NCBI GenBank assembly: GCA_030066795.1 | Contig: JASJAW010000016.1 | Coordinates: 1-41,043 of the forward strand | Length of the DNA stretch: 41,043 bases | Reading direction: 5' to 3' | Source of the DNA: Dinoroseobacter sp. | GTDB lineage: Bacteria; Pseudomonadota; Alphaproteobacteria; Rhodobacterales; Rhodobacteraceae | Shown: positions 1 through 10,496 of the stretch, one piece after another | How positions within the stretch are numbered: position 1 is the stretch's first letter | How the letters are laid out: the number at the start of each line of letters is the position of its first letter | Notes under the pieces: model-generated | Database searches by the model: none | What the model was told of the DNA's origin: nothing | What the model saw: the letters and a program-made list of their open reading frames with translations, nothing else | Position numbers and translations under genes: made by a program

Positions 1-69
1 ACCCCCTCACGGATCCCCTCCCACGACCCACCCGACACCACGGCTCTCAGACTTCCAGACATCCCCTGA
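1..69 (+). CDS. possible 3' end of an upstream gene (partial)
   Basis: A 22-codon open frame runs from the window edge to a TGA at 67-69. It is Pro/Arg/Asp-rich with no recognisable motif. The only support is position: a strong intrinsic terminator begins about 30 nt after this stop, which fits the end of a plus-strand gene. Because fahA follows, homogentisate dioxygenase would be a natural neighbour, but nothing in these residues confirms it. The other two frames stay open past the terminator, which makes them less likely. Confidence 0.3.
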   Translation, partial: TPSRIPSHDPPDTTALRLPDIP

Positions 70-100
70 ACACAAGAGAGACCCCAAAGGTGCGTCGCGG

Positions 101-146
101 AACGGCTGGCTCAAGCGGTCAAAACCCAAGAGCCGGCCGTTTTTTC
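101..146 (+). terminator. Rho-independent terminator
   Basis: A 12-bp stem pairs AACGGCTGGCTC (101-112) with GAGCCGGCCGTT (130-141), with one G-U pair, around a 17-nt loop. A run of T residues follows to 145. It probably ends transcription of the gene entering from the left edge and insulates fahA. Confidence 0.75.
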
Positions 147-579
147 ATTCGCGGGAGAAGCGCAGGTGATCGTTTGTGACCTGCTCGAGCAAAGCCTCGA
201 TACCTCGTCTTGAGGTCTTTGTTTCCGACTCTTTCTGCAGAGCTGACAGCAATTAGCTATGTCTGACATCAGGCAGATGGTCTGCATATCACACGCGACC
301 ATCAAATCGAGCGGTCTGCCAGCCTGACATCTGCCCCAAACTGCAGTCCAAAATGACCTAGGGAGCAGCGTCTCGTCTTGGCCTTGCCTCATAGGACGCG
401 TCTTGTAAGCGGCGCAGACCGGCAGGCGCCACGAACCTGTAATACCAGCGGGTTTCTAGCCCACCGAACCTGTGGGCAGGTTTCGGGACAATTCACGGCG
501 ACAGAGCTTTTCTCGTCACGCGAACGGGTTGCGTTCTTTCCAGCCAATGGGGAGGGTAGGGGCATTCTGGGAGGACGCT
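147..579. other. intergenic region / long leader before fahA
   Basis: This 433-bp stretch has no convincing gene on either strand; a 93-codon minus-strand frame has no plausible protein features. It contains two small hairpins: GCAGA-tgg-TCTGC at 273-285 and AACCTG-TGGG-CAGGTT at 467-482. The motif CGAACCTGT also occurs twice, near 432 and 465. These could belong to the fahA promoter or operator region, but I recognise no known regulator site. Confidence 0.4.
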
Positions 580-1836
580 ATGAACCTCGATCGCACGCAT
601 GATCCCGCGCGGCGGAGCTGGGTAAGCTCCGCAAACGGCCACTCGGAATTTCCTCTTCAGAATCTACCTTATGGTGTGTTCCAGCGTGGGTCGGGTGTAC
701 ATGTCGGCGTGGCGATTGGCGATATGATCCTTGATCTAACGGTTTTGGAGAATTTGGGGCGTATCAAAGTCGGTGATGTGCCTGTTTTTCAGGCCGGGGA
801 GTTGAACGCCTTTATGGCGCGAGGTCCGGCGGACTGGCACCGCTTGCGAGTGGTGCTGTCGGATTTGCTCGACGTTGCCAGTGCACCTCCTGAGGAGGAA
901 ATCCTCTTCGAACAAACTGCTGCGCGCATGAACATGCCGTTCTATGTGCGCAGTTTCACGGACTTTTATGCCTCAAGGGCGCACGCGGCAAATGTCGGTG
1001 CGATGTTTCGTGGGGCTGAGAACGCGTTGATGCCGAACTGGCTGCATCTCCCAGTTGGATACAACGGACGAGCCTCTGGGGTTGTGGTGTCCGGCACCGC
1101 TGTGCGGCGTCCGACCGGGCAGGTCTTGCAACAAGGTTCCACAACGCCAGTTTACGCGCCGACCATGAGGCTCGATATGGAAGTGGAGCTTGGCGCTGTT
1201 GTCGGGACGGCAACGGAGGGGGGCGGGACGCTCACACCAACGCAGGCCGATGAGGCTATTTTCGGTTACGTGCTCCTGAATGACTGGTCCGCGCGTGATC
1301 TGCAGCTTTGGGAATATCAACCCTTGGGGCCGTTCCTGTCGAAGGCCTTTGCGACCACGATCAGCCCCTGGGTGGTAACGCGCGATGCGCTGGCGCCATT
1401 CCGTACGCCGATCCCGCCGAAGGAGCACGCCCTTTTACCTTATCTCGCTTCGGATGAGCCGCTGGGCTTCGATATTGCGATGGAGGCGTCCCTTGTACCC
1501 GGAGCTGGCGCACCGCTGAGCCTGTGCCAGACGAATGCCAAGCACCTCTATTATGCGCCCGGGCAAATGCTTGCGCATCTCGCGAGTTCCGGCGCGCCCA
1601 TTTGCACCGGAGACTTGCTTGGCTCCGGCACGATCTCAGGGCCCGACGATAGTAGTCTCGGCTCATTGCTAGAGATCACGGAGAACGGCACACAGCCCTT
1701 GCGGTTTCCCGATGGGCAGGAGCGGGCTTTTCTGGAGGACGGGGATCAGATCTCCATCACAGGTCGCTGCACGGGCCCCTACAGCATCGGCTTTGGATCA
1801 TGCGACGGCGCGATCCAAGCGGCACATCTGCCCTGA
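580..1836 (+). CDS. fahA: fumarylacetoacetase
   Basis: Hydrolyses fumarylacetoacetate to fumarate and acetoacetate, the last step of the cytoplasmic tyrosine/homogentisate pathway. The 418-residue product matches the usual length (about 419). It begins with the N-terminal family domain (SWVSSANGHSEFPLQNLPYG) and continues into the C-terminal hydrolase fold. Visible active-site elements are the FTDFY Asp at about residue 128, the His of SRAHAANVG at about 135, the metal-binding MEVELG glutamates, and NDWSARDLQ. The ATG at 580 has GGGAGG just upstream. A start at 472 would add 36 residues that look like translated leader. Downstream, its TGA directly abuts the stop of convergent pxpA, leaving no room for a terminator. 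No other tyrosine-degradation gene is visible; a partner may lie to the left of the window. Confidence 0.95.
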   Translation: MNLDRTHDPARRSWVSSANGHSEFPLQNLPYGVFQRGSGVHVGVAIGDMILDLTVLENLGRIKVGDVPVFQAGELNAFMARGPADWHRLRVVLSDLLDVASAPPEEEILFEQTAARMNMPFYVRSFTDFYASRAHAANVGAMFRGAENALMPNWLHLPVGYNGRASGVVVSGTAVRRPTGQVLQQGSTTPVYAPTMRLDMEVELGAVVGTATEGGGTLTPTQADEAIFGYVLLNDWSARDLQLWEYQPLGPFLSKAFATTISPWVVTRDALAPFRTPIPPKEHALLPYLASDEPLGFDIAMEASLVPGAGAPLSLCQTNAKHLYYAPGQMLAHLASSGAPICTGDLLGSGTISGPDDSSLGSLLEITENGTQPLRFPDGQERAFLEDGDQISITGRCTGPYSIGFGSCDGAIQAAHLP

Positions 1837-2598
1837 TTACAGTCGCTCTATGCGCACTCCAGCGCTTTCAAGGCCGGAGCGCAACGCGCGGGCCATACCT
1901 ACGGCTTCGGCGCTGTCGCCATGCACACAGACCGTGTCAATTCGGGTTGGGATACGCTTGCCTGAGCGCGCAATGATCGCACCTTCTTTCAACATGTCGA
2001 GAATGCGCGAAGTGGCTTCCTTCGCATCGTGGATCATAGCGCCCTCAGTCCCGCGCGCCACAAGCGTCGCATCGTCGTTATAGGCGCGGTCCGCGAAAAT
2101 CTCTCCAGCCCAGGCGCAGCCCAAGTCCCGCACCACATCTTCCATCGCGGTCGCAGCCAGCACCATTATCACTATGTCCGGGTCTACTGCCAGCGCCGCC
2201 TTGTAGCAGATGCGGGCAAGTTCCGCGTCTTCAGACGCCATGTTCGAGAGCGCGCCGTGCAATTTCAGATGCCGGACAGTTCCTCCCACCGACGATGCCG
2301 TCGCGCGCGCAGCGCCAAGTTGGTAGGTGACGAGCGCGGTGAGCTCTTCGGTACTAAGCGACAGCCTGCGCCGCCCGAACCCGGCCCGATCGTCGAACCC
2401 CGGATGCGCGCCGATCCCAACACCATTCTGATGCGCCATGCGCATCGTGCGGCCCATGATGACCGGATCGCCGGCATGAAACCCGCAGGCGATGTTAGCC
2501 GAACTCACCACGTCCAAAAGGGCTGCGTCATCCCCCATTCTCCAGGGGCCAAAGCCTTCGCCCATGTCGGAATTGATATCGATGCTCTGCTGGGACAT
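1837..2598 (-). CDS. pxpA: 5-oxoprolinase subunit A (LamB/YcsF family)
   Basis: PxpA works with PxpB and PxpC to open 5-oxoproline (pyroglutamate) to glutamate using ATP. The 253-residue protein carries the family N-terminus IDINSDMGEGFG, followed by ANIACGFHAGDP, GAHPGFDDRAGFGRR, VRHLKLHGAL and the C-terminal VHGDSAEAV segment, all typical of YcsF. I chose the ATG at 2598 because GGAG lies 10 nt upstream; an ATG nine codons earlier adds only an unconserved extension. pxpB and pxpC are not adjacent in this window, so the subunits must be encoded elsewhere if the complex is complete. The gene is divergent from the iron permease and converges with fahA with zero intergenic bases. Confidence 0.93.
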   Translation of the reverse strand: MSQQSIDINSDMGEGFGPWRMGDDAALLDVVSSANIACGFHAGDPVIMGRTMRMAHQNGVGIGAHPGFDDRAGFGRRRLSLSTEELTALVTYQLGAARATASSVGGTVRHLKLHGALSNMASEDAELARICYKAALAVDPDIVIMVLAATAMEDVVRDLGCAWAGEIFADRAYNDDATLVARGTEGAMIHDAKEATSRILDMLKEGAIIARSGKRIPTRIDTVCVHGDSAEAVGMARALRSGLESAGVRIERL

Positions 2599-2679
2599 GG
2601 ACTTTGCTCCAATTAACAGTTTCAAGGCATTGATGCCTGACCGCGCCTGCTGTGCAAGCGCGTTCGTGGCACTGCGTCA

Positions 2680-2698
2680 CAGTTTTCCGACAAAACTG
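2680..2698. promoter_or_regulatory. inverted repeat, possible operator
   Basis: A perfect 7-bp inverted repeat, CAGTTTT and AAAACTG, separated by CCGAC, sits between divergent pxpA and the iron permease. It lies 81 nt before the pxpA start and 83 nt before the permease start. It could be an operator for either gene; no known consensus is matched. Confidence 0.35.
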
Positions 2699-2781
2699 GT
2701 CAGTTTGGGGTGCGATGCCTTGTCTCTATTGGGGCAGACAGCTTAGATCAGCGCGTTCAGTTGCAGCACACGGAGCCTGCT

Positions 2782-4452
2782 TTGCCGACGGACACGACAA
2801 CCACAGAAGCCAATCTGCCGACGAGCAAACCGCGTGAAGCCCGTCTTTTAGGAGGCGGAGCGGTCGCAATCGCAGCGCTGTGTCTGCTTCCCATGCTGGC
2901 TGTGCTGGTCACGGCACTGTCGGGTGGAAGCGATACGCTGGCGCATTTGGCAGACACGGTTTTGCCGGGTTACACCATCAACACCGCATTGCTGGTGGTT
3001 TATGTCGCGCTTGGGACATTCGCGATCGGCTCTGGAGCGGCGTGGCTGGTCACAATGACGGAGTTTCCAGGGCGCCGAATTCTGGAAATTGCGCTCGTGA
3101 TCCCGCTCGCCTTTCCGGCCTACGTGCTTGCCTATGCCTACACACATATTCTCGATCATCCGGGCATTGTTCAGGCGACGTTGCGCGACGTGACAGGTTG
3201 GGGGCCGCGCGATTATTGGTTCCCGGAAATCCGGTCACTGGGCGGCGCCGCTGCCATGCTGACGCTGGTTCTTTACCCGTATGTCTATCTGCTGGCGCGC
3301 GCAGCGTTTCTACAGCAAAGCGCTACGACTTATTACGCCGCACGCGCTTTGGGCTGCTCGCCCGTGCGGGCCTGCCTGCGAGTATCGCTGCCAATGGCGC
3401 GCCCCGCGATCGCCGCAGGTGTCCTTCTGGCGACGATGGAGACCATCGCCGACTTCGGAACAGTCAGCTATTTCGGTGTCCAAACCTTTGCCACGGGAAT
3501 TTACACAAGCTGGTTCACGATGGCCGACCGGGTCGCGGCAGCGCAGCTTGCCTTAGGATTGCTCGCCTTTGCGTTGACGCTGGCGGTTCTTGAACGCACC
3601 ACCCGCGGTGCTGCGAAGTACCATGGGGGAAAGCGACAGGAGGTGCTGGCGCGAACCGAATTAACCGGCTGGCAGCGGTGGGCTGCGTGTGCACTCTGCT
3701 TGTTTCCGGTTCTGCTTGGCGTCATTTTCCCAGTCGTTGCACTTCTTGGCATGGGCATAGGCTCGGAACAGGATCTCTTTAGCAGGAGATACATCCGGTT
3801 CATCACGAATTCGCTGACGCTGGCGTCTGTTGGCGCGCTGGTGACGGTTTCGGCGGCGGTTGTGGTTGGGTATTTTCGTCGCCTGCAGCCTGGAAAGACG
3901 TCCTCAACCACCTTCTACATCGCGCGCCTCGGCTACGCTGTGCCCGGCGGTGTGATCGCTGTTGGCCTGCTTGTGCCCTTTGCATTCTTCGACAACCAAC
4001 TCGATGCTTTCATGCAGCAGACGTTCGGGATTCGGACTGGGCTTCTCATGACCGGATCGATCTGGGTGCTGGTGATGGCCTACATGATCCGGTTCCTTGC
4101 GGCTGCTCTTGGATCCTACGAGGGGGGGCAGGCGGCTATACATACCAATCTCGATGCGGCAGCGCGGGTTTTGGGGCAGTCGCCCTATGGAACGCTGCGG
4201 CGCGTGCATTTTCCCATCCTGACGCCCAGCCTTCTGACCGCGCTGCTTATTGTTTTTGTCGATGTGATGAAGGAACTGCCTGCAACCCTGATCATGCGGC
4301 CGTTCAACTACGACACATTGGCGGTTCAGGCCTTCCGGCTGGCCTCTGACGAACGCCTTGAGGGGGCAGCGGTCCCCAGTCTCGTGATCGTCGCGGTAGG
4401 GCTGTTGCCGGTTATCCTGCTGTGTCGTCAGGTTGGACGACAGGGCCGCTGA
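2782..4452 (+). CDS. fbpB: iron(III) ABC transporter permease (two fused membrane domains)
   Basis: Inner-membrane channel of a ferric-ion importer of the FbpB/SfuB type. About 556 residues hold two homologous permease halves with roughly 12 membrane segments. Each half has an EAA-type ATPase-contact loop: AARALGCSPVRACLRVSLP in the first and AARVLGQSPYGTLRRVHFP in the second. I prefer the TTG at 2782, which has CGGAG 6 nt upstream; the more distant ATG at 2710 would add 24 residues resembling translated leader. It lies tail to tail with the ferric-iron binding protein at 4564-5595 instead of following it in one operon. No ATP-binding subunit is encoded nearby. Specificity for iron is inferred from the family and from that neighbour. 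Confidence 0.85.
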   Translation: MPTDTTTTEANLPTSKPREARLLGGGAVAIAALCLLPMLAVLVTALSGGSDTLAHLADTVLPGYTINTALLVVYVALGTFAIGSGAAWLVTMTEFPGRRILEIALVIPLAFPAYVLAYAYTHILDHPGIVQATLRDVTGWGPRDYWFPEIRSLGGAAAMLTLVLYPYVYLLARAAFLQQSATTYYAARALGCSPVRACLRVSLPMARPAIAAGVLLATMETIADFGTVSYFGVQTFATGIYTSWFTMADRVAAAQLALGLLAFALTLAVLERTTRGAAKYHGGKRQEVLARTELTGWQRWAACALCLFPVLLGVIFPVVALLGMGIGSEQDLFSRRYIRFITNSLTLASVGALVTVSAAVVVGYFRRLQPGKTSSTTFYIARLGYAVPGGVIAVGLLVPFAFFDNQLDAFMQQTFGIRTGLLMTGSIWVLVMAYMIRFLAAALGSYEGGQAAIHTNLDAAARVLGQSPYGTLRRVHFPILTPSLLTALLIVFVDVMKELPATLIMRPFNYDTLAVQAFRLASDERLEGAAVPSLVIVAVGLLPVILLCRQVGRQGR

Positions 4453-4504
4453 AGCGCCGAAAGCGAAGACACTCTATAGCCTGAGAACACGGCCTCACGT
4501 ATGC

Positions 4505-4532
4505 AAAAGGCGCGGCCGTTGAAGACCGCGCC
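4505..4532 (-). terminator. Rho-independent terminator of the iron-binding protein gene
   Basis: On the minus strand a perfect 7-bp stem, GGCGCGG and CCGCGCC, encloses a 10-nt loop and is followed by TTTT. It begins about 30 nt after the stop of the binding-protein gene. The plus strand has no T run after the stem, so it probably serves only the minus-strand gene. Confidence 0.65.
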
Positions 4533-4563
4533 ATCAATGAGTTCTGACGTAAGGAGCCAGATC

Positions 4564-7430
<2,867 letters not shown>

Positions 7431-7473
7431 AGGTGTTGCGGAGAATTCTTAGCGGGGGTTAGGGTTTAGTTAC

Positions 7474-7492
7474 ACAAGAGTGCCACTCTTGT
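7474..7492 (+). promoter_or_regulatory. perfect hairpin between pgm and the next gene
   Basis: ACAAGAGT and ACTCTTGT form a perfect 8-bp inverted repeat around GCC. It ends 4 nt before the GGAGGAGAAG ribosome site of the glutamate-synthase-like gene. No T run follows, so it is more likely an operator or a 5'-leader hairpin than a standard terminator. Confidence 0.4.
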
Positions 7493-7511
7493 CCGCGTGG
7501 AGGAGAAGCCC

Positions 7512-9122
7512 ATGATCTCGCGTTATGCCGTTTTCTTGCTCGTTATCCTGCTGACGATCGCGTCGGCCTTTTTGGTCTCGGAAACTGGATGGTTCTGGTT
7601 TCTTTTCTTTGGCTTCGCGGCACTCTCTGCGCTTGGCATCTATGATATATTGCAGGACTCGCACTCGATCCTGCGCAATTACCCGGTAATCGGGCATATG
7701 CGGTTCTTGTTTGAGGGAATACGACCGGAGATCCGCCAATACCTTATCGAAAGCGATATGGACGAGGAACCATTCTCGCGCGATGACCGTACAATCATTT
7801 ACCAGCGCGCGAAGGGCGTTGAAGATAAGCGCCCCTTCGGTACGCGTGAACGGGTTTATGACTCTGGGTACCAGTGGATCACCCATTCTGTCATGCCGGT
7901 GCATATCACCGATACGGATTTCCGCATTCGCGTTGGCGGTCCCGAATGCAAAAAGCCCTATGACGCCTCGATCTACAACATTTCCGCTATGTCTTTCGGC
8001 TCCCTCTCCTCAAACGCGATTCTGGCTTTGAACAAGGGCGCGAAAAAGGGCGGCTTCGCCCATGACACCGGTGAAGGGGGTATCAGCCGTTACCATCGCG
8101 AAGGCGGTGGGGACCTTATCTATGAGGTTGGTTCGGGCTATTTTGGCTGCCGGGATGCCGAAGGCGCATTCGATCCGGAGCGGTTTCGTGACCTTTCCGC
8201 AGAGCCACAGGTCAAGATGATCGAGGTTAAGCTCAGCCAAGGCGCAAAGCCCGGTCATGGTGGGGTGTTACCGGCCTCGAAGATCACACCTGAGATCGCC
8301 GAGGCGCGGGGTATCCCGATGGGGGTTGATTGCGTATCACCAGCGCGGCATTCGGCTTTTTCCACACCGCTAGAGTTTTGCGAATTTCTGGGCCAGTTGC
8401 GAGAATTGTCCGACGGCAAGCCGGTTGGGTTCAAGCTTTGCATCGGGCATCGCCGGGAGTTCATGTGCATGGTCAAGGCCATGCTGGAAACCGAGATCGT
8501 TCCCGATTTCATTGTCGTTGATGGCAAGGAAGGCGGCACCGGCGCGGCCCCGCTGGAGTTTGCAAACCATATTGGAATGCCGCTGGTGGAGGGGCTGAGC
8601 TTCGTCAACAATACTCTGCGCGGGGCGGGTCTGCGTGATAAGATCAAGATTGGAGCCTCCGGCAAGCTGGTTCATGCCTTTGACATCGCCCGGGCGCTGG
8701 CGATTGGGGCGGATTGGGCGAATTCAGCCCGGGGCTTCATGTTCTCGATCGGCTGCATTCAGGCACAAGCCTGTCACACCAACAAATGCCCCGTTGGCGT
8801 CGCCACACAGGATCCTTTAAGGGCGCGGGCACTGAATGTCGCGGACAAGTCCGAACGGGTTTATTGCTTTCACCGCAATACGATGAAGGCGCTCGGGGAG
8901 ATGACCGGCGCGGCGGGATTGGAGCATCCGATCGAGTTTCTGCCCCATCACCTCATGGTTCGCGAAACCGATCGCGGCATGGTCACAGGAGACGAGGTTT
9001 ATAAGTACCTACCCGAAGGCTTTCTGTTGCGCGGGGAGAACCATCATGCGGGCTATCTCAAGCGTTGGAACCGCGCCAAGACAAACAGCTTCGCGCCACC
9101 GGACATGGTCAAAGGGACCTGA
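7512..9122 (+). CDS. membrane-anchored FMN-binding glutamate synthase family protein
   Basis: A stand-alone homologue of the FMN/iron-sulfur synthase domain of glutamate synthase, without amidotransferase or NADPH subunit. The 536-residue protein has two N-terminal hydrophobic segments (about residues 5-22 and 26-45). The TIM-barrel synthase domain follows (ISAMSFGSLSSNAILALNKGA, TGEGGIS, KLSQGAKPGHGG, IVVDGKEGGTGAAP). The 3Fe-4S motif C-x5-C-x4-C is intact (about Cys415, 421, 426). The ATG at 7512 follows GGAGGAGAAG closely. Stand-alone members are common in bacteria but their substrate is not established for this gene; activity on glutamine/2-oxoglutarate should not be assumed. It appears to be a single-gene unit behind pgm. 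Confidence 0.85.
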   Translation: MISRYAVFLLVILLTIASAFLVSETGWFWFLFFGFAALSALGIYDILQDSHSILRNYPVIGHMRFLFEGIRPEIRQYLIESDMDEEPFSRDDRTIIYQRAKGVEDKRPFGTRERVYDSGYQWITHSVMPVHITDTDFRIRVGGPECKKPYDASIYNISAMSFGSLSSNAILALNKGAKKGGFAHDTGEGGISRYHREGGGDLIYEVGSGYFGCRDAEGAFDPERFRDLSAEPQVKMIEVKLSQGAKPGHGGVLPASKITPEIAEARGIPMGVDCVSPARHSAFSTPLEFCEFLGQLRELSDGKPVGFKLCIGHRREFMCMVKAMLETEIVPDFIVVDGKEGGTGAAPLEFANHIGMPLVEGLSFVNNTLRGAGLRDKIKIGASGKLVHAFDIARALAIGADWANSARGFMFSIGCIQAQACHTNKCPVGVATQDPLRARALNVADKSERVYCFHRNTMKALGEMTGAAGLEHPIEFLPHHLMVRETDRGMVTGDEVYKYLPEGFLLRGENHHAGYLKRWNRAKTNSFAPPDMVKGT

Positions 9123-9443
9123 GTTCCTGCTGTACTGTTCGGTTTCACGGGGATGCTGAGCATCTATGGTCAGAGGGCTGTAAATCATACAGTTTGAGGC
9201 TCTTTTAAGTCTCGGCCGCCCGTTCCAGTGCTGGTTGCTCGATTGCACGCACCCATGTTTGAGCGTTTTCGGCCGTTTGCCGGAGGTCCCGTTGCCGCGC
9301 TGGCGACTGGGCGCGTCAATCTTGACCTCTTTATGAATGTACTTCTCGAAGGCATACTTGCGCAGAGGGCCAATAGGTGCGGGGCTGATCCGCGAGCGGC
9401 AGTGACGCCGGAGGCGAGAAATCCCGGCCGCCAGGAGGGCAGA
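9123..9443. other. intergenic region before the metallo-hydrolase gene
   Basis: About 320 bp with no recognisable gene. A plus-strand frame extends the metallo-hydrolase upstream to 9228, but its residues are unlike the family and a strong ribosome site sits at 9433. A short inverted repeat, CTGTA-aatca-TACAG, lies at 9178-9192. The open frames on both strands could reflect a decayed gene, but I cannot name one. Confidence 0.35.
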
Positions 9444-10328
9444 ATGACCGATTATCCCATTGATATGACGCAAGCTCCGGATGTCGCCGCATTCTTCGAC
9501 GAGGCGACCAATACTATTTCGTATGCTGTCAGCGATCCTGACGCGAAAACCTGCGCCATTGTCGATAGTGTCATGGATATCGACTATGCGGCTGGGCGCA
9601 TCACGTCCGAGCATGCGGACCGGATGATTGCGCATGTCCAATCACACGACTTGAAGCTCGACTGGATCATCGAGACCCATGTCCACGCGGACCATCTTTC
9701 TGCAGCCCCCTACATTCAGGAGAAGCTCGGTGGTCAAATCGCCATCGGCGAGAATATCCTGATCGTGCAGGATGTGTTCGGCAAGATTTTCAACGAGGGC
9801 ACTGAATTTCAACGCGACGGCAGTCAGTTCGACCGGCTGCTGCGCGACGGTGACACTTATCAGATCGGAGACATCCCGGCGGTGGCGATTTATACTCCCG
9901 GTCACACCCCGGCCTGCATGACCCATGTCGTCGGCAACGCGGCTTTTGTAGGCGACACGCTTTTTATGCCCGATGGCGGGTCGGCGCGCGCCGACTTTCC
10001 CGGCGGAGATGCCGGGGAGCTTTATGACAGCATCCAGAAAGTTCTGGCGTTGCCCGATGCGATGCGCCTTTTCATGTGCCACGACTACGGCCCCGGAGGT
10101 CGCGACATCGCATGGGAAACAACAGTGGCCGAGGAAAAAGCCACAAACATCCACGTCGGTGGTGGCAAGACACGGGACGAGTTCATTGCATTCCGCACCG
10201 CGCGCGATGCGCAACTGTCGATGCCAAACCTTATTCTGCCGTCTTTGCAGGTGAATATGCGTGCGGGCGAGGTGCCGACCGACAAGGATGGACGCCCTAT
10301 GCTGAAAGTGCCGGTCAACGCACTCTGA
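9444..10328 (+). CDS. MBL-fold metallo-hydrolase, persulfide-dioxygenase-like
   Basis: A 294-residue metallo-beta-lactamase-fold protein closest in pattern to the ETHE1/persulfide dioxygenase and glyoxalase-II-like branch. The metal motif THVHADH is at about residues 78-84, the third His is in PGHTP (about 154), and the bridging Asp is in VGDTLF (about 171). Persulfide dioxygenases oxidise glutathione persulfide using one Fe. The C-terminal part (NLILPSLQVNMRAGEVP) resembles the family of sulfur-related hydrolases often found in proteobacteria. The ATG at 9444 is chosen for AGGAGGG four bases upstream. No rhodanese or sulfide:quinone reductase gene is adjacent, so the substrate remains inferred; a thioesterase role is the main alternative. 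Confidence 0.85.
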   Translation: MTDYPIDMTQAPDVAAFFDEATNTISYAVSDPDAKTCAIVDSVMDIDYAAGRITSEHADRMIAHVQSHDLKLDWIIETHVHADHLSAAPYIQEKLGGQIAIGENILIVQDVFGKIFNEGTEFQRDGSQFDRLLRDGDTYQIGDIPAVAIYTPGHTPACMTHVVGNAAFVGDTLFMPDGGSARADFPGGDAGELYDSIQKVLALPDAMRLFMCHDYGPGGRDIAWETTVAEEKATNIHVGGGKTRDEFIAFRTARDAQLSMPNLILPSLQVNMRAGEVPTDKDGRPMLKVPVNAL

Positions 10329-10348
10329 CTGAAAGGGCCGTGAGTTGA

Positions 10349-10370
10349 CATGCCCCGGCGGCTGGGCATG
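10349..10370 (+). promoter_or_regulatory. inverted repeat between metallo-hydrolase and pobA
   Basis: CATGCCC and GGGCATG form a perfect 7-bp stem with an 8-nt loop, 21 nt after the metallo-hydrolase stop and 40 nt before the pobA leader ORF. There is no T run. It may end the upstream transcript or act as an operator for the aromatic operon. Confidence 0.4.
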
Positions 10371-10409
10371 CTGACTGGAACGCTTGAGCAATCGTGACGG
10401 GAGGTGCGG

Positions 10410-10496
10410 ATGAGCGAGCATCGGCCCGAGAGGCGCCCAAAACCAAAACGCGGGCTCAGCCTGAGCGCCAGCCATGCGAGCCGGTCGCCCCGATGA
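10410..10496 (+). CDS. small basic leader ORF overlapping pobA
   Basis: A 28-codon ORF starts at an ATG with an excellent ribosome site (GGGAGG, 5 nt spacing). It ends with a TGA that overlaps the pobA ATG as ATGA. The peptide is very rich in Arg, Lys, Pro and Ser (it starts MSEHRPERRPKPKRG) and has no membrane segment. pobA itself has no good ribosome site, so translational coupling from this ORF is plausible. It is too short to assign a family. It could be a true leader peptide or a chance frame that only supplies ribosomes to pobA. Confidence 0.45.
   Translation: MSEHRPERRPKPKRGLSLSASHASRSPR

Noticed and set aside
111..392. 93-codon minus-strand frame left of fahA
   Set aside because: It starts within the intergenic region and runs into the terminator; no ribosome site or protein features.
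9009..9641. 210-codon minus-strand frame around the gap before the metallo-hydrolase
   Set aside because: It overlaps two confident plus-strand genes and shows no domain; a decayed gene in 9123-9443 cannot be shown.
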